A stretch of 64,000 nucleotides of DNA, taken from Clostridium sp. SY8519. Lineage in GTDB: Bacteria > Bacillota > Clostridia > Lachnospirales > Lachnospiraceae. Positions 26,157 through 35,375 of the stretch are shown here, piece by piece; position 1 is the first letter of the stretch; each line of letters starts with the position of its first letter. The translations under genes were made by a program, and so were the position numbers. The DNA lies in contig NC_015737.1 of NCBI RefSeq assembly GCF_000270305.1, positions 677,501 through 741,500 on the forward strand, written 5' to 3'. Below the pieces are notes generated by a model. It searched no databases and was not told the DNA's origin. It saw only the letters and a list, made by a program, of their open reading frames with translations.

Positions 26157-26945
26157 TTAATGAAACCCTCGTCTGACCATCTCCGTCACAGCAAAGGTCG
26201 CCACATCATCCGCGAATTTGCCTGCGCCGAATCCGGCGTCATAGCCCAGTTCCTTGGCCAGCTCATGCGTAATGCGCGCGCCGCCGCAGATCAGGACAAA
26301 TTTGTCGCGAAGTTCTTCTGCTTCCAGCAGTTCCACCAGGTTTGTCAGATTCTTCACATGAATATCCTTCTGTGTAACCGTCTGGGATACTAACAGTACA
26401 TCTGCGTGAAGCTCCTTCGCTTTTTCGATAAATTCCTCATTCGGCACCTGACTGCCCAGATTGTAGGCGTCGATCATTTCGTAGCGTTCCAGGCCGTAAT
26501 GCCCCGCGAATCCCTTGCGGTTCATAATGGCATCAATTCCTACGGTATGCGCGTCTGTCCCCGTGGAGGCCCCCACTACTACGATCTTTCTGCCGAAATG
26601 CTCCCGGATAAAGTCATCCACCTCTTCCATGCCCATGGTCTCTTCTTCCACCGTCTGCACATGGATATTGGTATAGTCTACGGTGTGCACACAGCTCCCG
26701 TATACGATATAGAAGGTAAATTCCTGATCCAGGGTACCCTTGTAAGTAACGTTGATATCTTCCAGCCCCATCTGACGTGCCAGCTGTCTGGCGGCTTCTT
26801 CTCCTCTTTCGTCATTTTTTACCGGAAGTGTAAAACTGAGCTGCACTTTGCCATCGTTCATGGTGTCGCCGTAAGGTTTGATTTTCGTAAGATCCAGGGT
26901 TTTGTCAAAATCCGCCCGGTTCATATTATACAATCCGCTGCTCAT
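26157..26945 (-). CDS. kamE: Lysine 5,6-aminomutase beta subunit
   Basis: A 262-residue B12/PLP subunit, the same length as the characterised Clostridium sticklandii protein. The B12 motif DxHxxG is D131-A-H133-T-V-G136, and K144 (MNRKG) is the PLP-binding lysine; both numbers agree with the known enzyme. This also supports the ATG at 26945 rather than the TTG two codons earlier. With KamD it moves the terminal amino group of beta-lysine (or D-lysine) from C6 to C5. It starts 2 bp after kamD stops. Confidence 0.97.
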   Translation of the reverse strand: MSSGLYNMNRADFDKTLDLTKIKPYGDTMNDGKVQLSFTLPVKNDERGEEAARQLARQMGLEDINVTYKGTLDQEFTFYIVYGSCVHTVDYTNIHVQTVEEETMGMEEVDDFIREHFGRKIVVVGASTGTDAHTVGIDAIMNRKGFAGHYGLERYEMIDAYNLGSQVPNEEFIEKAKELHADVLLVSQTVTQKDIHVKNLTNLVELLEAEELRDKFVLICGGARITHELAKELGYDAGFGAGKFADDVATFAVTEMVRRGFH

Positions 26946-26947
26946 AC

Positions 26948-28498
26948 TCAAACCTCCTTTTTCATAAGTGCGATAAACGGGTTAAAGTATGCGTGATCCT
27001 TTACCACGACGCCATCCAGCCCCTTGCCGCCGTCCATGGGACGCCTGATATCCGCAAAGGTACCTTTTTCCAGTGTGGCGAACATTCCCTGCTGTTCGAT
27101 CTGCGCCAGCAGGTCCGCTGCTTTGCGGAGCACTTCCTGTGCTCTGGACTGTATGATGCCGCCTTCCCGGAATGTGATCTCACTGCCGAAATCCTTCATG
27201 GTTCGGAAAATATACTGCGCGTTTTCGATGGCCAGCGCCCGGTCAGACATAAACGGCGTATGAATCGCCTCTGTCATCATACCAAGTAAATGAATCTTCT
27301 GTCCAGTCATAATCGTCACCATGTTGAATAATGCGTCCTGAATATGGCCGCGGAAGATATTTCCGGTCATAAATTTGGTCGGAGGCATGTATTTCAGCGG
27401 TGCGTCCGGGAAAATCTCCCGTGCCATCTGCGCCTGTGCCAGTTCCAGCAGGAATGCGTCTTCCACTTCCGGAGACATTTCAAACGCATGTCCCAGGCCC
27501 TGCTGCTGCGGCGGAAGTCCCGCCTCCAGCGCAAACTGCTCATTCAGGAACTGGGAAGCCAGCACGGTATGGGCTTCTTCAATAGCGTCTGCCGTGGTCA
27601 GATAATTATCTTCGCCGGTATTGATGATCACGCCGGCGTATCCGTTGATTACACGGGAAAAATACTGGTCAATCAGCGTCCGCTGCATATTGATGTCACG
27701 GAACAAAATGCCGTACAGCGCGTCATTCAGCATGACGTCTAAGCGTTCCATCGCGCCCATGGCGGCGATTTCCGGCATGCAGAGTCCGGAGCAGTAATTG
27801 CACAGCCGGATATAACGGTGCTGCTCTTCCCCTACTTTGTCCAGCGCTTCCCGCATCAGGCGGAAATTTTCCTGTGTGGCGTAAGTTCCTCCGAATCCCT
27901 CGGTGGTAGCGCCGTAGGGCACATAATCCAGAAGGCTCTGTCCCGTGGTGCGGATGACCGCGATAATGTCCGCGCCCTGTTTGGCCGCTGCCACAGCCTG
28001 GGTGATATCTTCGTAAATATTGCCTGTAGCAACGATCAGATACAGGTACGGACCTTCTTTGTCACCAAAAGAATCCAGATAATCATTTCTTTTCTTTACA
28101 TTGGCTGCGATGCGTTCTGTCATGGCTTCTGCCACCGGCTGCACGGCTGCGCGGATTTCTTCTTCCGGATGCAGCGGCAGTTTGGTCAGATCCACTTCCC
28201 CGGCATCTACTTTTTCCGCAATCTGCTGCGGAGACAGTGACAGTTCTGCCATGGCATTGCCGAGATAAAAAGCGGCGCCGGTGGACAGCGCGTTACGCTC
28301 TGCCAGATGATCCACCACCACGTTCGGCAGCGGGACATCCACTTCATTCACTCCGTCAATCCCCAGGAGCCGGCATACGGCACGCTCTACTGTCACCGTT
28401 GTATGGTCATCGATGAATGCCTGTACATCCACGGCCACATTGTGGGCACTGGCGCGGGCCTGATCGATGAGCTCCTGATTTAACCCTAATTTACTCAT
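26948..28498 (-). CDS. kamD: Lysine 5,6-aminomutase alpha subunit
   Basis: A 516-residue subunit with a TIM-barrel catalytic domain; typical segments are GPYLYLIVATGNIYED, NYCSGLCMPEIAAMG and ENAQYIFRTMKDFG. The ATG at 28498 was chosen over the ATG at 28507, because GGAG lies 10 bp from the former and only 1 bp from the latter; 516 residues also matches the characterised subunit. It forms the alpha2beta2 enzyme with KamE and lies between kamA and kamE. Confidence 0.96.
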   Translation of the reverse strand: MSKLGLNQELIDQARASAHNVAVDVQAFIDDHTTVTVERAVCRLLGIDGVNEVDVPLPNVVVDHLAERNALSTGAAFYLGNAMAELSLSPQQIAEKVDAGEVDLTKLPLHPEEEIRAAVQPVAEAMTERIAANVKKRNDYLDSFGDKEGPYLYLIVATGNIYEDITQAVAAAKQGADIIAVIRTTGQSLLDYVPYGATTEGFGGTYATQENFRLMREALDKVGEEQHRYIRLCNYCSGLCMPEIAAMGAMERLDVMLNDALYGILFRDINMQRTLIDQYFSRVINGYAGVIINTGEDNYLTTADAIEEAHTVLASQFLNEQFALEAGLPPQQQGLGHAFEMSPEVEDAFLLELAQAQMAREIFPDAPLKYMPPTKFMTGNIFRGHIQDALFNMVTIMTGQKIHLLGMMTEAIHTPFMSDRALAIENAQYIFRTMKDFGSEITFREGGIIQSRAQEVLRKAADLLAQIEQQGMFATLEKGTFADIRRPMDGGKGLDGVVVKDHAYFNPFIALMKKEV

Positions 28499-28546
28499 AT
28501 CTGTCATACTCCTTTCGCGTATCGCTCCTGAGTATCCGTTTTTCTG

Positions 28547-29803
28547 TCAGACTTTTTCACTAGTCCTGCGGAAACGCGCCAGGTCAGCCGGTTCAATGGT
28601 CATGGCCAGTCCCTGCTCCAGTGCGGCAACCCCTACCACATGGGCCTTCTGCTCCCCGCGGCATACCGGGCAGTTGCACTTGTTCTCATAATGTGTCGGT
28701 TCTGTGTAGGTCGTGATCACACCCTCGTAGTTTCGAAGGATCACTTTACCAGGTGTCTGGGAAATCACGTAATCCGGCATTACAGGAATCTTGCCGCCGC
28801 CGCCGGGAGCGTCTACTACGAAGGTCGGTACCGCAAATCCGGATGTGTGTCCCCGCAGAGCCTCCGCGATCTCGATTCCTTTGGATACCGGTGTGCGGAA
28901 ATGCTCCAGCCCCTGGGACAGATCGCACTGATAAATGTAGTACGGACGCACACGGATGCGTACCAGCTCGTGCATCAGTTTCATCATTACGTGCACACAG
29001 TCATTGATGCCTGCCAGAAGCACGCTCTGATTGCCCAGCGGAATACCGGCGTCCGCCAGTCTCGCGCAGGCTGCCGCGCTCTCTTCTGTGATTTCACGCG
29101 GATGATTGAAATGGGTATTCAGCCAGATGGGATGATATTTCTTTAACATATTCACCAGTTCCGGTGTGATCCGCTGCGGGCATACCACCGGTGTCCGGGA
29201 GCCGATCCGCACAATTTCCACATGCGGAATCTTCCGCAGTTCGGAAATGATATATTCCAGCTTATTGTCATTGATCATCAGGGCGTCGCCGCCGGATAAA
29301 AGCACGTCTCTGACTTCCGGATGACGGCGGATATAATCCAGACATTTTTCGATCTGATTGTCCGGCACGCTGCAGTCATGCTGACCGGCAAATCTTCTTC
29401 TGGTGCAGTGTCTGCAGTACATGGAGCACTGGTCCGTAATCAGAAACAGGACGCGGTCCGGATAGCGGTGGGTAAGTCCCGGTACCGGAGAATCCGTGTC
29501 TTCATGCAGCGGATCGGTCAGATCCGCGTCGGATACATGCAGTTCCTTTTTCGTCGGAATCGCCTGTTTTCGGATCGGATCATCCGGATCATCCAGATCA
29601 ATCAGTGACAGATAATACGGTGTAATCGCCATACGCAGAGTTTTCAGACACTCATGGATCCCCTCTTCTTCCTCCTGTGTCAGATTCATGTATTTTTTCA
29701 GATCATCTACCGTGGTAATCCGGTTGCGCAGCTGCCATTTCCAGTCATTCCACTCCACATCCGGAACATCTGCAAATAATCCGTTTTCTCTGCTTTTTCT
29801 CAT
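28547..29803 (-). CDS. kamA: Lysine 2,3-aminomutase
   Basis: A 418-residue radical-SAM, PLP-dependent enzyme that converts L-lysine to L-beta-lysine, the first step of the pathway. The [4Fe-4S] cysteines are C126, C130 and C133 (CSMYCRHC), and the PLP lysine is K338 in APGGGGK. C-terminal cysteines in CNCPVC would bind the family's structural zinc. GAAAGGGG precedes the ATG. It starts 140 bp after kdd, across a hairpin-rich gap. Confidence 0.98.
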   Translation of the reverse strand: MRKSRENGLFADVPDVEWNDWKWQLRNRITTVDDLKKYMNLTQEEEEGIHECLKTLRMAITPYYLSLIDLDDPDDPIRKQAIPTKKELHVSDADLTDPLHEDTDSPVPGLTHRYPDRVLFLITDQCSMYCRHCTRRRFAGQHDCSVPDNQIEKCLDYIRRHPEVRDVLLSGGDALMINDNKLEYIISELRKIPHVEIVRIGSRTPVVCPQRITPELVNMLKKYHPIWLNTHFNHPREITEESAAACARLADAGIPLGNQSVLLAGINDCVHVMMKLMHELVRIRVRPYYIYQCDLSQGLEHFRTPVSKGIEIAEALRGHTSGFAVPTFVVDAPGGGGKIPVMPDYVISQTPGKVILRNYEGVITTYTEPTHYENKCNCPVCRGEQKAHVVGVAALEQGLAMTIEPADLARFRRTSEKV

Positions 29804-29852
29804 AAAAATCCCCTTTCCTTCTCCTGTTTTTTATTCGTTCTGCTTTCCCCCG

Positions 29853-29905
29853 CAGCATCACAGGAACAGCTGCCGTTTCCCTGTTACGCGGTTCCCGTGA
29901 TGCTG
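29853..29905 (-). other. Large imperfect hairpin between kdd and kamA
   Basis: CAGCATCACAGGAAC (29853-29867) and GTTCCCGTGATGCTG (29891-29905) pair over 15 positions with one mismatch; loop 23 bases. No T run follows on the minus strand, so it is not a simple terminator. It could stabilise or process the lysine operon mRNA. Confidence 0.6.
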
Positions 29906-29942
29906 TGAAGGATCCCCCTCTGCCGGCTGCCGCCGGCCGGAA

Positions 29943-30983
29943 TTATACGTATTTCCGGTCAAAAATCTCCCGGATTGCCGCATTTTCCCTCAGTTCCTGC
30001 AGTGTAATCTCCGCATGGCCTTTGGTATATCCGTTTCCGATGATCATGGTAATGTCTTTTCCTACGCCCTCTGCCCCCAGCGCCGCTTTGGTAAAGCTGG
30101 TTGCCATGGAGAAGAAATATACCACACCCCCGTCATGCACCGGAAGAATCGCTGACATTTCACAGTTGTTTACATTGACACAGCAGATGGCCACGTCATA
30201 TTCTCTGCCGCCGTTGGCTGCCAGCGCCTTTTCCAGCACGTCCACCGGAAGCGCCGCGCTGGCCTGAAACGCCTCATGGCAGACGCCGATGGATTTCAGT
30301 TCATCAATTCCGTCCTGACTGTAATCCATGGCAACTACCCTGCCGGTAGGGCCGACACGCTTCATGGCTTCGTAGCAGCACAGCATGCCGGATTTGCCTG
30401 CTCCGCCCAGGATCAGGACACTCTGCCCGGACTGCACCAGTTTGGCGGTCTGTGCCGGCGCGCCTGCCACATCCAGCGCTGCCAGTGCCAGCGGCTCGCT
30501 GATATCCTCCGGCAGCTTGGCGTACAACGCGCTTTCAAACAATACGGCCTGTCCCACGATATCCACCCGGTCGATCTCCGGATGAATGGCTTTGATTTCG
30601 TCAATTCTTAACGGCGTCATGGACAGAGATACCAGAGACGCGATCTTATCCCCCTCTTTCAGATCGATATCCAGATCTTCCCCAATGTAAGATACCGTTC
30701 CGATAAACATGCCGCCGGATCCGGTGACCGGATTCTGCATTTTGCCTTTTTCTGCCACAATATCCAGGATCATGGTTTTGATCCGTTCCAGATCATGGTC
30801 ACAGGCCTCTTCGATCTGTGTAAAGGACGCCGAATCGATATTCAGTGAAATCACGTCACAGATAATCTCGTTGCTGTAACGTTTTGTCATATCGTTATCG
30901 ATTTTTGCCGCAGCCTGTGTCAGCACACCCTGCGGTTCAATCACTCTGTGAATTCCGTATTTATTCCCCTTTAATTCTGCCAT
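29943..30983 (-). CDS. kdd: L-erythro-3,5-diaminohexanoate dehydrogenase
   Basis: A 346-residue NAD(P)-dependent dehydrogenase of the zinc-alcohol-dehydrogenase-like fold (Rossmann motif VLILGGAGKSGML near residue 170). It opens with a block typical of Kdd, GIHRVIEPQGVLTQAA. It oxidises 3,5-diaminohexanoate to 3-keto-5-aminohexanoate. The ATG at 30983 has AAAGGAG upstream; a TTG two codons earlier was rejected. It lies between kamA and kce. Confidence 0.95.
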   Translation of the reverse strand: MAELKGNKYGIHRVIEPQGVLTQAAAKIDNDMTKRYSNEIICDVISLNIDSASFTQIEEACDHDLERIKTMILDIVAEKGKMQNPVTGSGGMFIGTVSYIGEDLDIDLKEGDKIASLVSLSMTPLRIDEIKAIHPEIDRVDIVGQAVLFESALYAKLPEDISEPLALAALDVAGAPAQTAKLVQSGQSVLILGGAGKSGMLCCYEAMKRVGPTGRVVAMDYSQDGIDELKSIGVCHEAFQASAALPVDVLEKALAANGGREYDVAICCVNVNNCEMSAILPVHDGGVVYFFSMATSFTKAALGAEGVGKDITMIIGNGYTKGHAEITLQELRENAAIREIFDRKYV

Positions 30984-31004
30984 TTTCAAGCTTCTCCTTT
31001 CCTG

Positions 31005-31829
31005 TTATCGCGGCAAAAGCCCTAAGATCTCCCTGGCTTCCGCCGGAGACGCCACTGCGCGGCCCAGTTCTTTTGCGATTCGTACCACTTTCTCAACCAT
31101 GGCGCCGTTGGATTCGGCAAGAACCCCCTTTTCCAGATATACATTATCCTCAAATCCCACGCGCACATGGCCGCCCATCAGAATTCCCATGGTGATCATC
31201 GGATACTCTGCCTTGCCGACACCGGATACCGTCCAGGTGGAACCGGCCGGAATGCTTTCTGCCATAAACAGCAGATCCCTGGGTTCTCCTGAAATTCCCC
31301 CGTTGACCCCCATAACAAAATCAAAATGCATCGGCGCCTGGATAAAGCCTTTGCGGTGCAGGCGGATGGCCATATCCACCATGCCCTTGTCAAACACCTC
31401 CAGCTCCGGCTTAATCCCGTATTCCTTCATATTTTCCGCAAACGCGCGGATCATATTCTCGGTATTTACAAAGATCTCATCTCCGCCGAAATTGCAGGTA
31501 CCGCAGTCCAGCGTCGCCATTTCCGGTCGCAGCGCCGTCGGAGCCAGCCGCTCTTCGTTGCTCATCCCCACTGCGCCGCCGGTGGATGGCTGAATAATCA
31601 CATCCGGACACAGGCCGCGGATCGCTTCCATGCATTCCGCAAACCGCTCTCTGCTCTGAGTCGGCGTGCCGTCGTCTTCCCGCACATGCAGATGGATGAT
31701 GGAAGCGCCTGCGTCATACGCGCTTTTTGCTTCCCGCGCAATCTCCTCCACGGTATAAGGAACCGCCGGATTATGTTCTTTGGTAACTTCCGCGCCGCAG
31801 ATACAAGCGGTTATGATCAGCTTCTCCAT
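31005..31829 (-). CDS. kce: 3-keto-5-aminohexanoate cleavage enzyme
   Basis: A 274-residue BKACE (DUF849) TIM-barrel enzyme. Zinc ligands H46 and H48 lie in IIHLHVRE, and the distal Glu lies in the C-terminal VGFEDNVYL stretch. It condenses 3-keto-5-aminohexanoate with acetyl-CoA to give acetoacetate and L-3-aminobutyryl-CoA. It lies between kal and kdd, so BKACE relatives with other substrates are unlikely. Confidence 0.96.
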   Translation of the reverse strand: MEKLIITACICGAEVTKEHNPAVPYTVEEIAREAKSAYDAGASIIHLHVREDDGTPTQSRERFAECMEAIRGLCPDVIIQPSTGGAVGMSNEERLAPTALRPEMATLDCGTCNFGGDEIFVNTENMIRAFAENMKEYGIKPELEVFDKGMVDMAIRLHRKGFIQAPMHFDFVMGVNGGISGEPRDLLFMAESIPAGSTWTVSGVGKAEYPMITMGILMGGHVRVGFEDNVYLEKGVLAESNGAMVEKVVRIAKELGRAVASPAEAREILGLLPR

Positions 31830-31902
31830 AGGTTTTCCCCTCTTTTCCTTCTTTCGTTCTTTTGCCCTTTTTCCTTTCCCTCTCCTTTTTCTGTTCCGCT
31901 CT

Positions 31903-32289
31903 TTACTTTTTGCCCCTCTGTCTGTCCTTCAGCACCACACAGGTACCGCTGGCCCTGCATACCACAATCGGTTCCTCCAGCACATCACAGGCGGAATCGT
32001 TGATATCCGGACGGGGCGCAATCACTTTGCGGGCTTCAAATACCATCTTTCTGGAAGAGTTTCCTGTCTCAACGATCTCTCCCACTGCCTCGATATAATC
32101 TCCGGCATATACCGGCGCAAGAAACTCCACATTGTCATATGCTTTAAACAGTCCTTCGTCACCATCATTCATGATCAGAAGTTCTGTTGCCACATCGCCG
32201 AACAGGCCCAGCATCCGGGCGCCGTCCACCAGATTGCCTCCGTAGTGCGCGTCATGGGCACTCATTCTCAGTCGAATCATGGATTTCAT
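31903..32289 (-). CDS. kal: 3-aminobutyryl-CoA ammonia-lyase
   Basis: A 128-residue hot-dog-fold protein with the pattern [20 protein letters not shown], characteristic of Kal, which removes ammonia from 3-aminobutyryl-CoA to give crotonyl-CoA. GGAGGAAAA precedes the ATG. It heads the kal-kce-kdd-kamA-kamD-kamE run and is preceded by a regulatory-looking region. Confidence 0.93.
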   Translation of the reverse strand: MKSMIRLRMSAHDAHYGGNLVDGARMLGLFGDVATELLIMNDGDEGLFKAYDNVEFLAPVYAGDYIEAVGEIVETGNSSRKMVFEARKVIAPRPDINDSACDVLEEPIVVCRASGTCVVLKDRQRGKK

Positions 32290-32561
32290 CTTCTTTTTTC
32301 CTCCTTCATTTCCTTCATAATTTTCCTGTTATCAGAATCTTTGCGTTTTGTTTGAAATTATTTTATCAATTTCACGTTTTTTTCACATCTGCCAAAGTGG
32401 CTCAATATTGTATTTGAAAATGGACACTTTGGATAATCTTGCACGATTTTACTCTTTTAACGTGATACTGAGAAAAACCAGAGACGCGTGCACTGCCCTC
32501 ATCCCGGATTTCTGCACAGTTTTCCAGACCTCTCCCTCGCTGGTTCCATGCCACGCCGGAC
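32290..32561 (-). promoter_or_regulatory. Upstream regulatory region of the lysine operon
   Basis: The AT-rich part 32300-32440 carries an 8-bp perfect inverted repeat, CCAAAGTG (32392-32399) and CACTTTGG (32425-32432), with a 25-bp spacer, i.e. centres about three helical turns apart. A minus-strand TACAAT (32407-32412) sits between the arms, and no good -35 hexamer lies 16-18 bp upstream of it. This suggests an activator- or repressor-controlled promoter for kal onward; the adjacent PucR-type gene is the natural candidate. The rest (to 32561) shows no gene. Confidence 0.5.
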
Positions 32562-32566
32562 GTGCC

Positions 32567-32614
32567 AAAAAAAGTGCCCTGCCGCCTGATTTTTCCATCA
32601 GACGGCAGGGCACT
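32567..32614 (-). terminator. Terminator of the PucR-family gene
   Basis: AGTGCCCTGCCG (32573-32584) pairs with CGGCAGGGCACT (32603-32614), with further CTGAT/ATCAG pairing inside. Seven T follow on the minus strand. It isolates the regulator from the kal promoter. Confidence 0.9.
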
Positions 32615-32627
32615 TTTCCGGGAATCC

Positions 32628-33791
32628 TCAGATTCCGTAATAATCATAAATCAGCATGGAAAGACTCAGAAACAGCCGGGAATAATAATCCTCATAATCC
32701 ATTCCGGTCAGATCCCAGATGACCTGCAGACGGTTCTGCAGGGTGTGCCGGTGCACAAATAGGCGCTTGGCTGTTTTGGTGATATTGCCCTGTTCCTCGA
32801 TCAGCACACGGAGTGTATGCAGGTAGTCGCCTTCTCCTTCCCTGTCCTTGCGCAGCAGGATCTGCAGCACTTCATTGCTCCGCGCGAAAATCTGATTGTC
32901 CCGGTACAGATCCGAAAACCGGCGCAGGAAGTCCACATGCTGATAGCGGCACACCCCACGCAGGGCACGGATCCCATGGAACATCTCGAAAATTTTCGTG
33001 CAGTGGCGAAAACTCACTTCCAGATCCCCCAGTTCCCGGACTTCATCCATTGCGGCAAACAGCTGGAGTTCCCGATTATCGGAAAGTTCTGTCAAAAGCA
33101 CCTGCAGACTGCTGCCCATCACTTTCAGCTGTTCGGCGTTTTCCAGTGCCACGCAATACACGGCCTGTCCTCCGGATGCCGAATCTCCGATGAAGGTGCT
33201 GCTGTTCTGCATCAGAACGGTACGGATCCTGCTATAGGCCTCCTTTAGCTCAATCGTATCCTCCACGTATACATTTGCCGCGGAAACCGCCGTAAGCCAG
33301 ATGATCTCATTGGAAAGATCCCGGTTCTTCCTGGCGTACAGGCAGCGTTCCCGGATAAAGGGCAGAAAATACCTGCTGTCCAAAAAACTATGATTGTCCA
33401 GCACAGTATCTTTGCTGATTTCGGTAATCAGGGTGCGCAGCACCTCGGAAAAACTGTATTTTGCCGGCAGTTCCAGAATCGGAAAATGATACTTGCGGCC
33501 GGCCTCCAGAAGATAGACCGGCACGGATTCCTGATAATAGCCGGTCTGAATCATCATCCCCACCACACCCCGGGACTTCATGCGTGGAATCAGGTTCTGA
33601 TGCTGGCGGAAATCCCCCAGGTCATACCCGGTGGTCAGCAGCAGTTCCCCCGGCTGTACCATATCCGTGGAATCCAGGATTTCCTGCACATTGACCCAGC
33701 CGATCAGATTGCCCGCGCTCTCCCGCCCGGTCATAAGAACCGTACCTGGGAAAAAGTTTCGTTCAATGATGTCTTTGATGCTAAGCGCCAT
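32628..33791 (-). CDS. PucR-family transcriptional regulator
   Basis: A 387-residue regulator. The N-terminal PucR domain (about 10-130) has GWVNVQEILDSTDMVQPGELLLTTG; the C-terminal HTH_30 (about 330-385) reads LFVHRHTLQNRLQVIWDLTGMD. PucR/CdaR-type proteins control purine, sugar-acid and amino-acid catabolism. It sits inside the lysine locus between kamC and kal, so it probably regulates it in response to lysine or an intermediate. Confidence 0.92.
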   Translation of the reverse strand: MALSIKDIIERNFFPGTVLMTGRESAGNLIGWVNVQEILDSTDMVQPGELLLTTGYDLGDFRQHQNLIPRMKSRGVVGMMIQTGYYQESVPVYLLEAGRKYHFPILELPAKYSFSEVLRTLITEISKDTVLDNHSFLDSRYFLPFIRERCLYARKNRDLSNEIIWLTAVSAANVYVEDTIELKEAYSRIRTVLMQNSSTFIGDSASGGQAVYCVALENAEQLKVMGSSLQVLLTELSDNRELQLFAAMDEVRELGDLEVSFRHCTKIFEMFHGIRALRGVCRYQHVDFLRRFSDLYRDNQIFARSNEVLQILLRKDREGEGDYLHTLRVLIEEQGNITKTAKRLFVHRHTLQNRLQVIWDLTGMDYEDYYSRLFLSLSMLIYDYYGI

Positions 33792-33856
33792 GCCCTTCTT
33801 CTCCTTCCGGTCCGGCGGCCGTGTTTCAGTCTGGCTGCCCTGTCCGGACCTGTTTC

Positions 33857-35371
33857 TTATATTCTGCCTCTTCCGTCCCTCCCGGGGAAGCAGTCTGCCG
33901 GTTCCGCCTTCTGCGGCTCTTCCAGACGGTCCATCACCGCATCCTGCAGGCCAAGCAGCCGGCAGATGCGAAAGGCGTCTTTCGGGCAGTCCGCTTCCCG
34001 CTCCACACGGAAAATGCCGTAATTCATGTGTTCCGCGATCACAGATACGGCGCGTTCCTCGCCGGCGGCCGCAATTTCTCTGCTCACCTGCCCCATATCC
34101 ATATCACGCAGCCCCGCCACCTGATAATGCACCCGGGCATATTCCGCCACATGATCAAAATGGGTCACCAGAAGGGCGATCACCTTACATTCATTCAGAT
34201 ACCTCGTAACGGCACGCACCAGCGCGGCTCCTTCTTCCGGATTGGTCCCCCGCGCGAACTCGTCCATAATCAGGAAGCAAAACTGATCCGGGATACGGTC
34301 AATCATCTGTTTGACTTGCACAATCTGCGCGCCAAAGCTGGACAGCCCCCGTTTCACCGACTGGGTTTCCTCTGAAATAATCATGATATTGTCAAACAGC
34401 GGAATCCGCGCTTCCTTCGCATAAACATAAAAACCGCAGAGTGCCAGCCAGGTATTCAGGGCAATGGTCTGCAGCGCCACACTCTTTCCTCCCATGTTGG
34501 CGCCGGTGATCACCCCTGTTCCATACTCCAGCGCAATAGACAGCGGCGTAAATTCCAGCCCCTTCTCCCGCAGGACAGAGGCTACCCACGGATTTTCCGC
34601 GGTCCGGATCATCAGATGGCGCTCTGTAATCTCAGGGCATACACAATGTCTGCCGAATCCGGCTGCCCGCTGCTTTTCAAACAGCAGATCCAGCCGTCCC
34701 GTCATATCCGCGTTGGCCTGTATGGCATCAAAATACGGAAGCAGCGCATCGGTAAGCCGCTGCCGAACCGCGGCTTCTTCCGCCTCTTCCCGGATCACTT
34801 CCCGGGTACGGGCCTCCCGCAGTTCTTCCCAGCGCGCCCCATCCTGCCGCGCGGTCTCCATCTGACGCTCCAGCTGCCGCTTGCGCGTGCGAATCTCCGC
34901 AAGTTCCGGGGAATAACTGTCATAGACCGCAAAGGAGGGGATGCGTCTTCCGTCCGGATCCAGCAGATCCAGCGCTTCCCGGGTGTCTTTGTAACAGATT
35001 CCGCGGATTCCCGTCCTGCGCGTCAGCTGCCCCGCCAGTCTGCCTGCCTTGTCGGAATACAGCAGAAAATTCTTCAGTTCAAACAGTTCCAGATCTGACA
35101 GCACCATTTCCCGCCCTTTGCGCAGTGCCGGACGGATGTCTTTCATCTGCATAAAAGCCCGCTGAATCTCTGTCTTCAGGCTCCGGATCTCCTGTCCGTG
35201 TGTAATCAGACAGGTCAGATTGTACAGCTCTTCTTCCAGCTGGGCCTTCTGCTCCCGCGGATAGGGTTCCATCCGCCGTACCCGCTCCTGTCCGTAAGGG
35301 GAGGAGGGACTTAACCGGTTCAGAATATACTGAACTCCCATGGCTGTCTTCTGTTCCATACTGAGTTCCAT
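33857..35371 (-). CDS. kamC: MutS-like ATPase of the lysine 5,6-aminomutase reactivase
   Basis: A 504-residue MutS/ABC-type ATPase: Walker A GANMGGKSVALQ near residue 288, then a Q-loop region, and Walker B FCFLIMDEFARGTNPEEG, followed by LVTHFDH. It lacks the mismatch-recognition domain. Genes of this type accompany kamD/kamE and are annotated as the ATPase of the system reactivating the B12 aminomutase. It follows the P-loop kamB gene by 4 bp. Which of the two symbols belongs to which gene is by gene order, not by experiment. Confidence 0.85.
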   Translation of the reverse strand: MELSMEQKTAMGVQYILNRLSPSSPYGQERVRRMEPYPREQKAQLEEELYNLTCLITHGQEIRSLKTEIQRAFMQMKDIRPALRKGREMVLSDLELFELKNFLLYSDKAGRLAGQLTRRTGIRGICYKDTREALDLLDPDGRRIPSFAVYDSYSPELAEIRTRKRQLERQMETARQDGARWEELREARTREVIREEAEEAAVRQRLTDALLPYFDAIQANADMTGRLDLLFEKQRAAGFGRHCVCPEITERHLMIRTAENPWVASVLREKGLEFTPLSIALEYGTGVITGANMGGKSVALQTIALNTWLALCGFYVYAKEARIPLFDNIMIISEETQSVKRGLSSFGAQIVQVKQMIDRIPDQFCFLIMDEFARGTNPEEGAALVRAVTRYLNECKVIALLVTHFDHVAEYARVHYQVAGLRDMDMGQVSREIAAAGEERAVSVIAEHMNYGIFRVEREADCPKDAFRICRLLGLQDAVMDRLEEPQKAEPADCFPGRDGRGRI

Positions 35372-35375
35372 TGCT

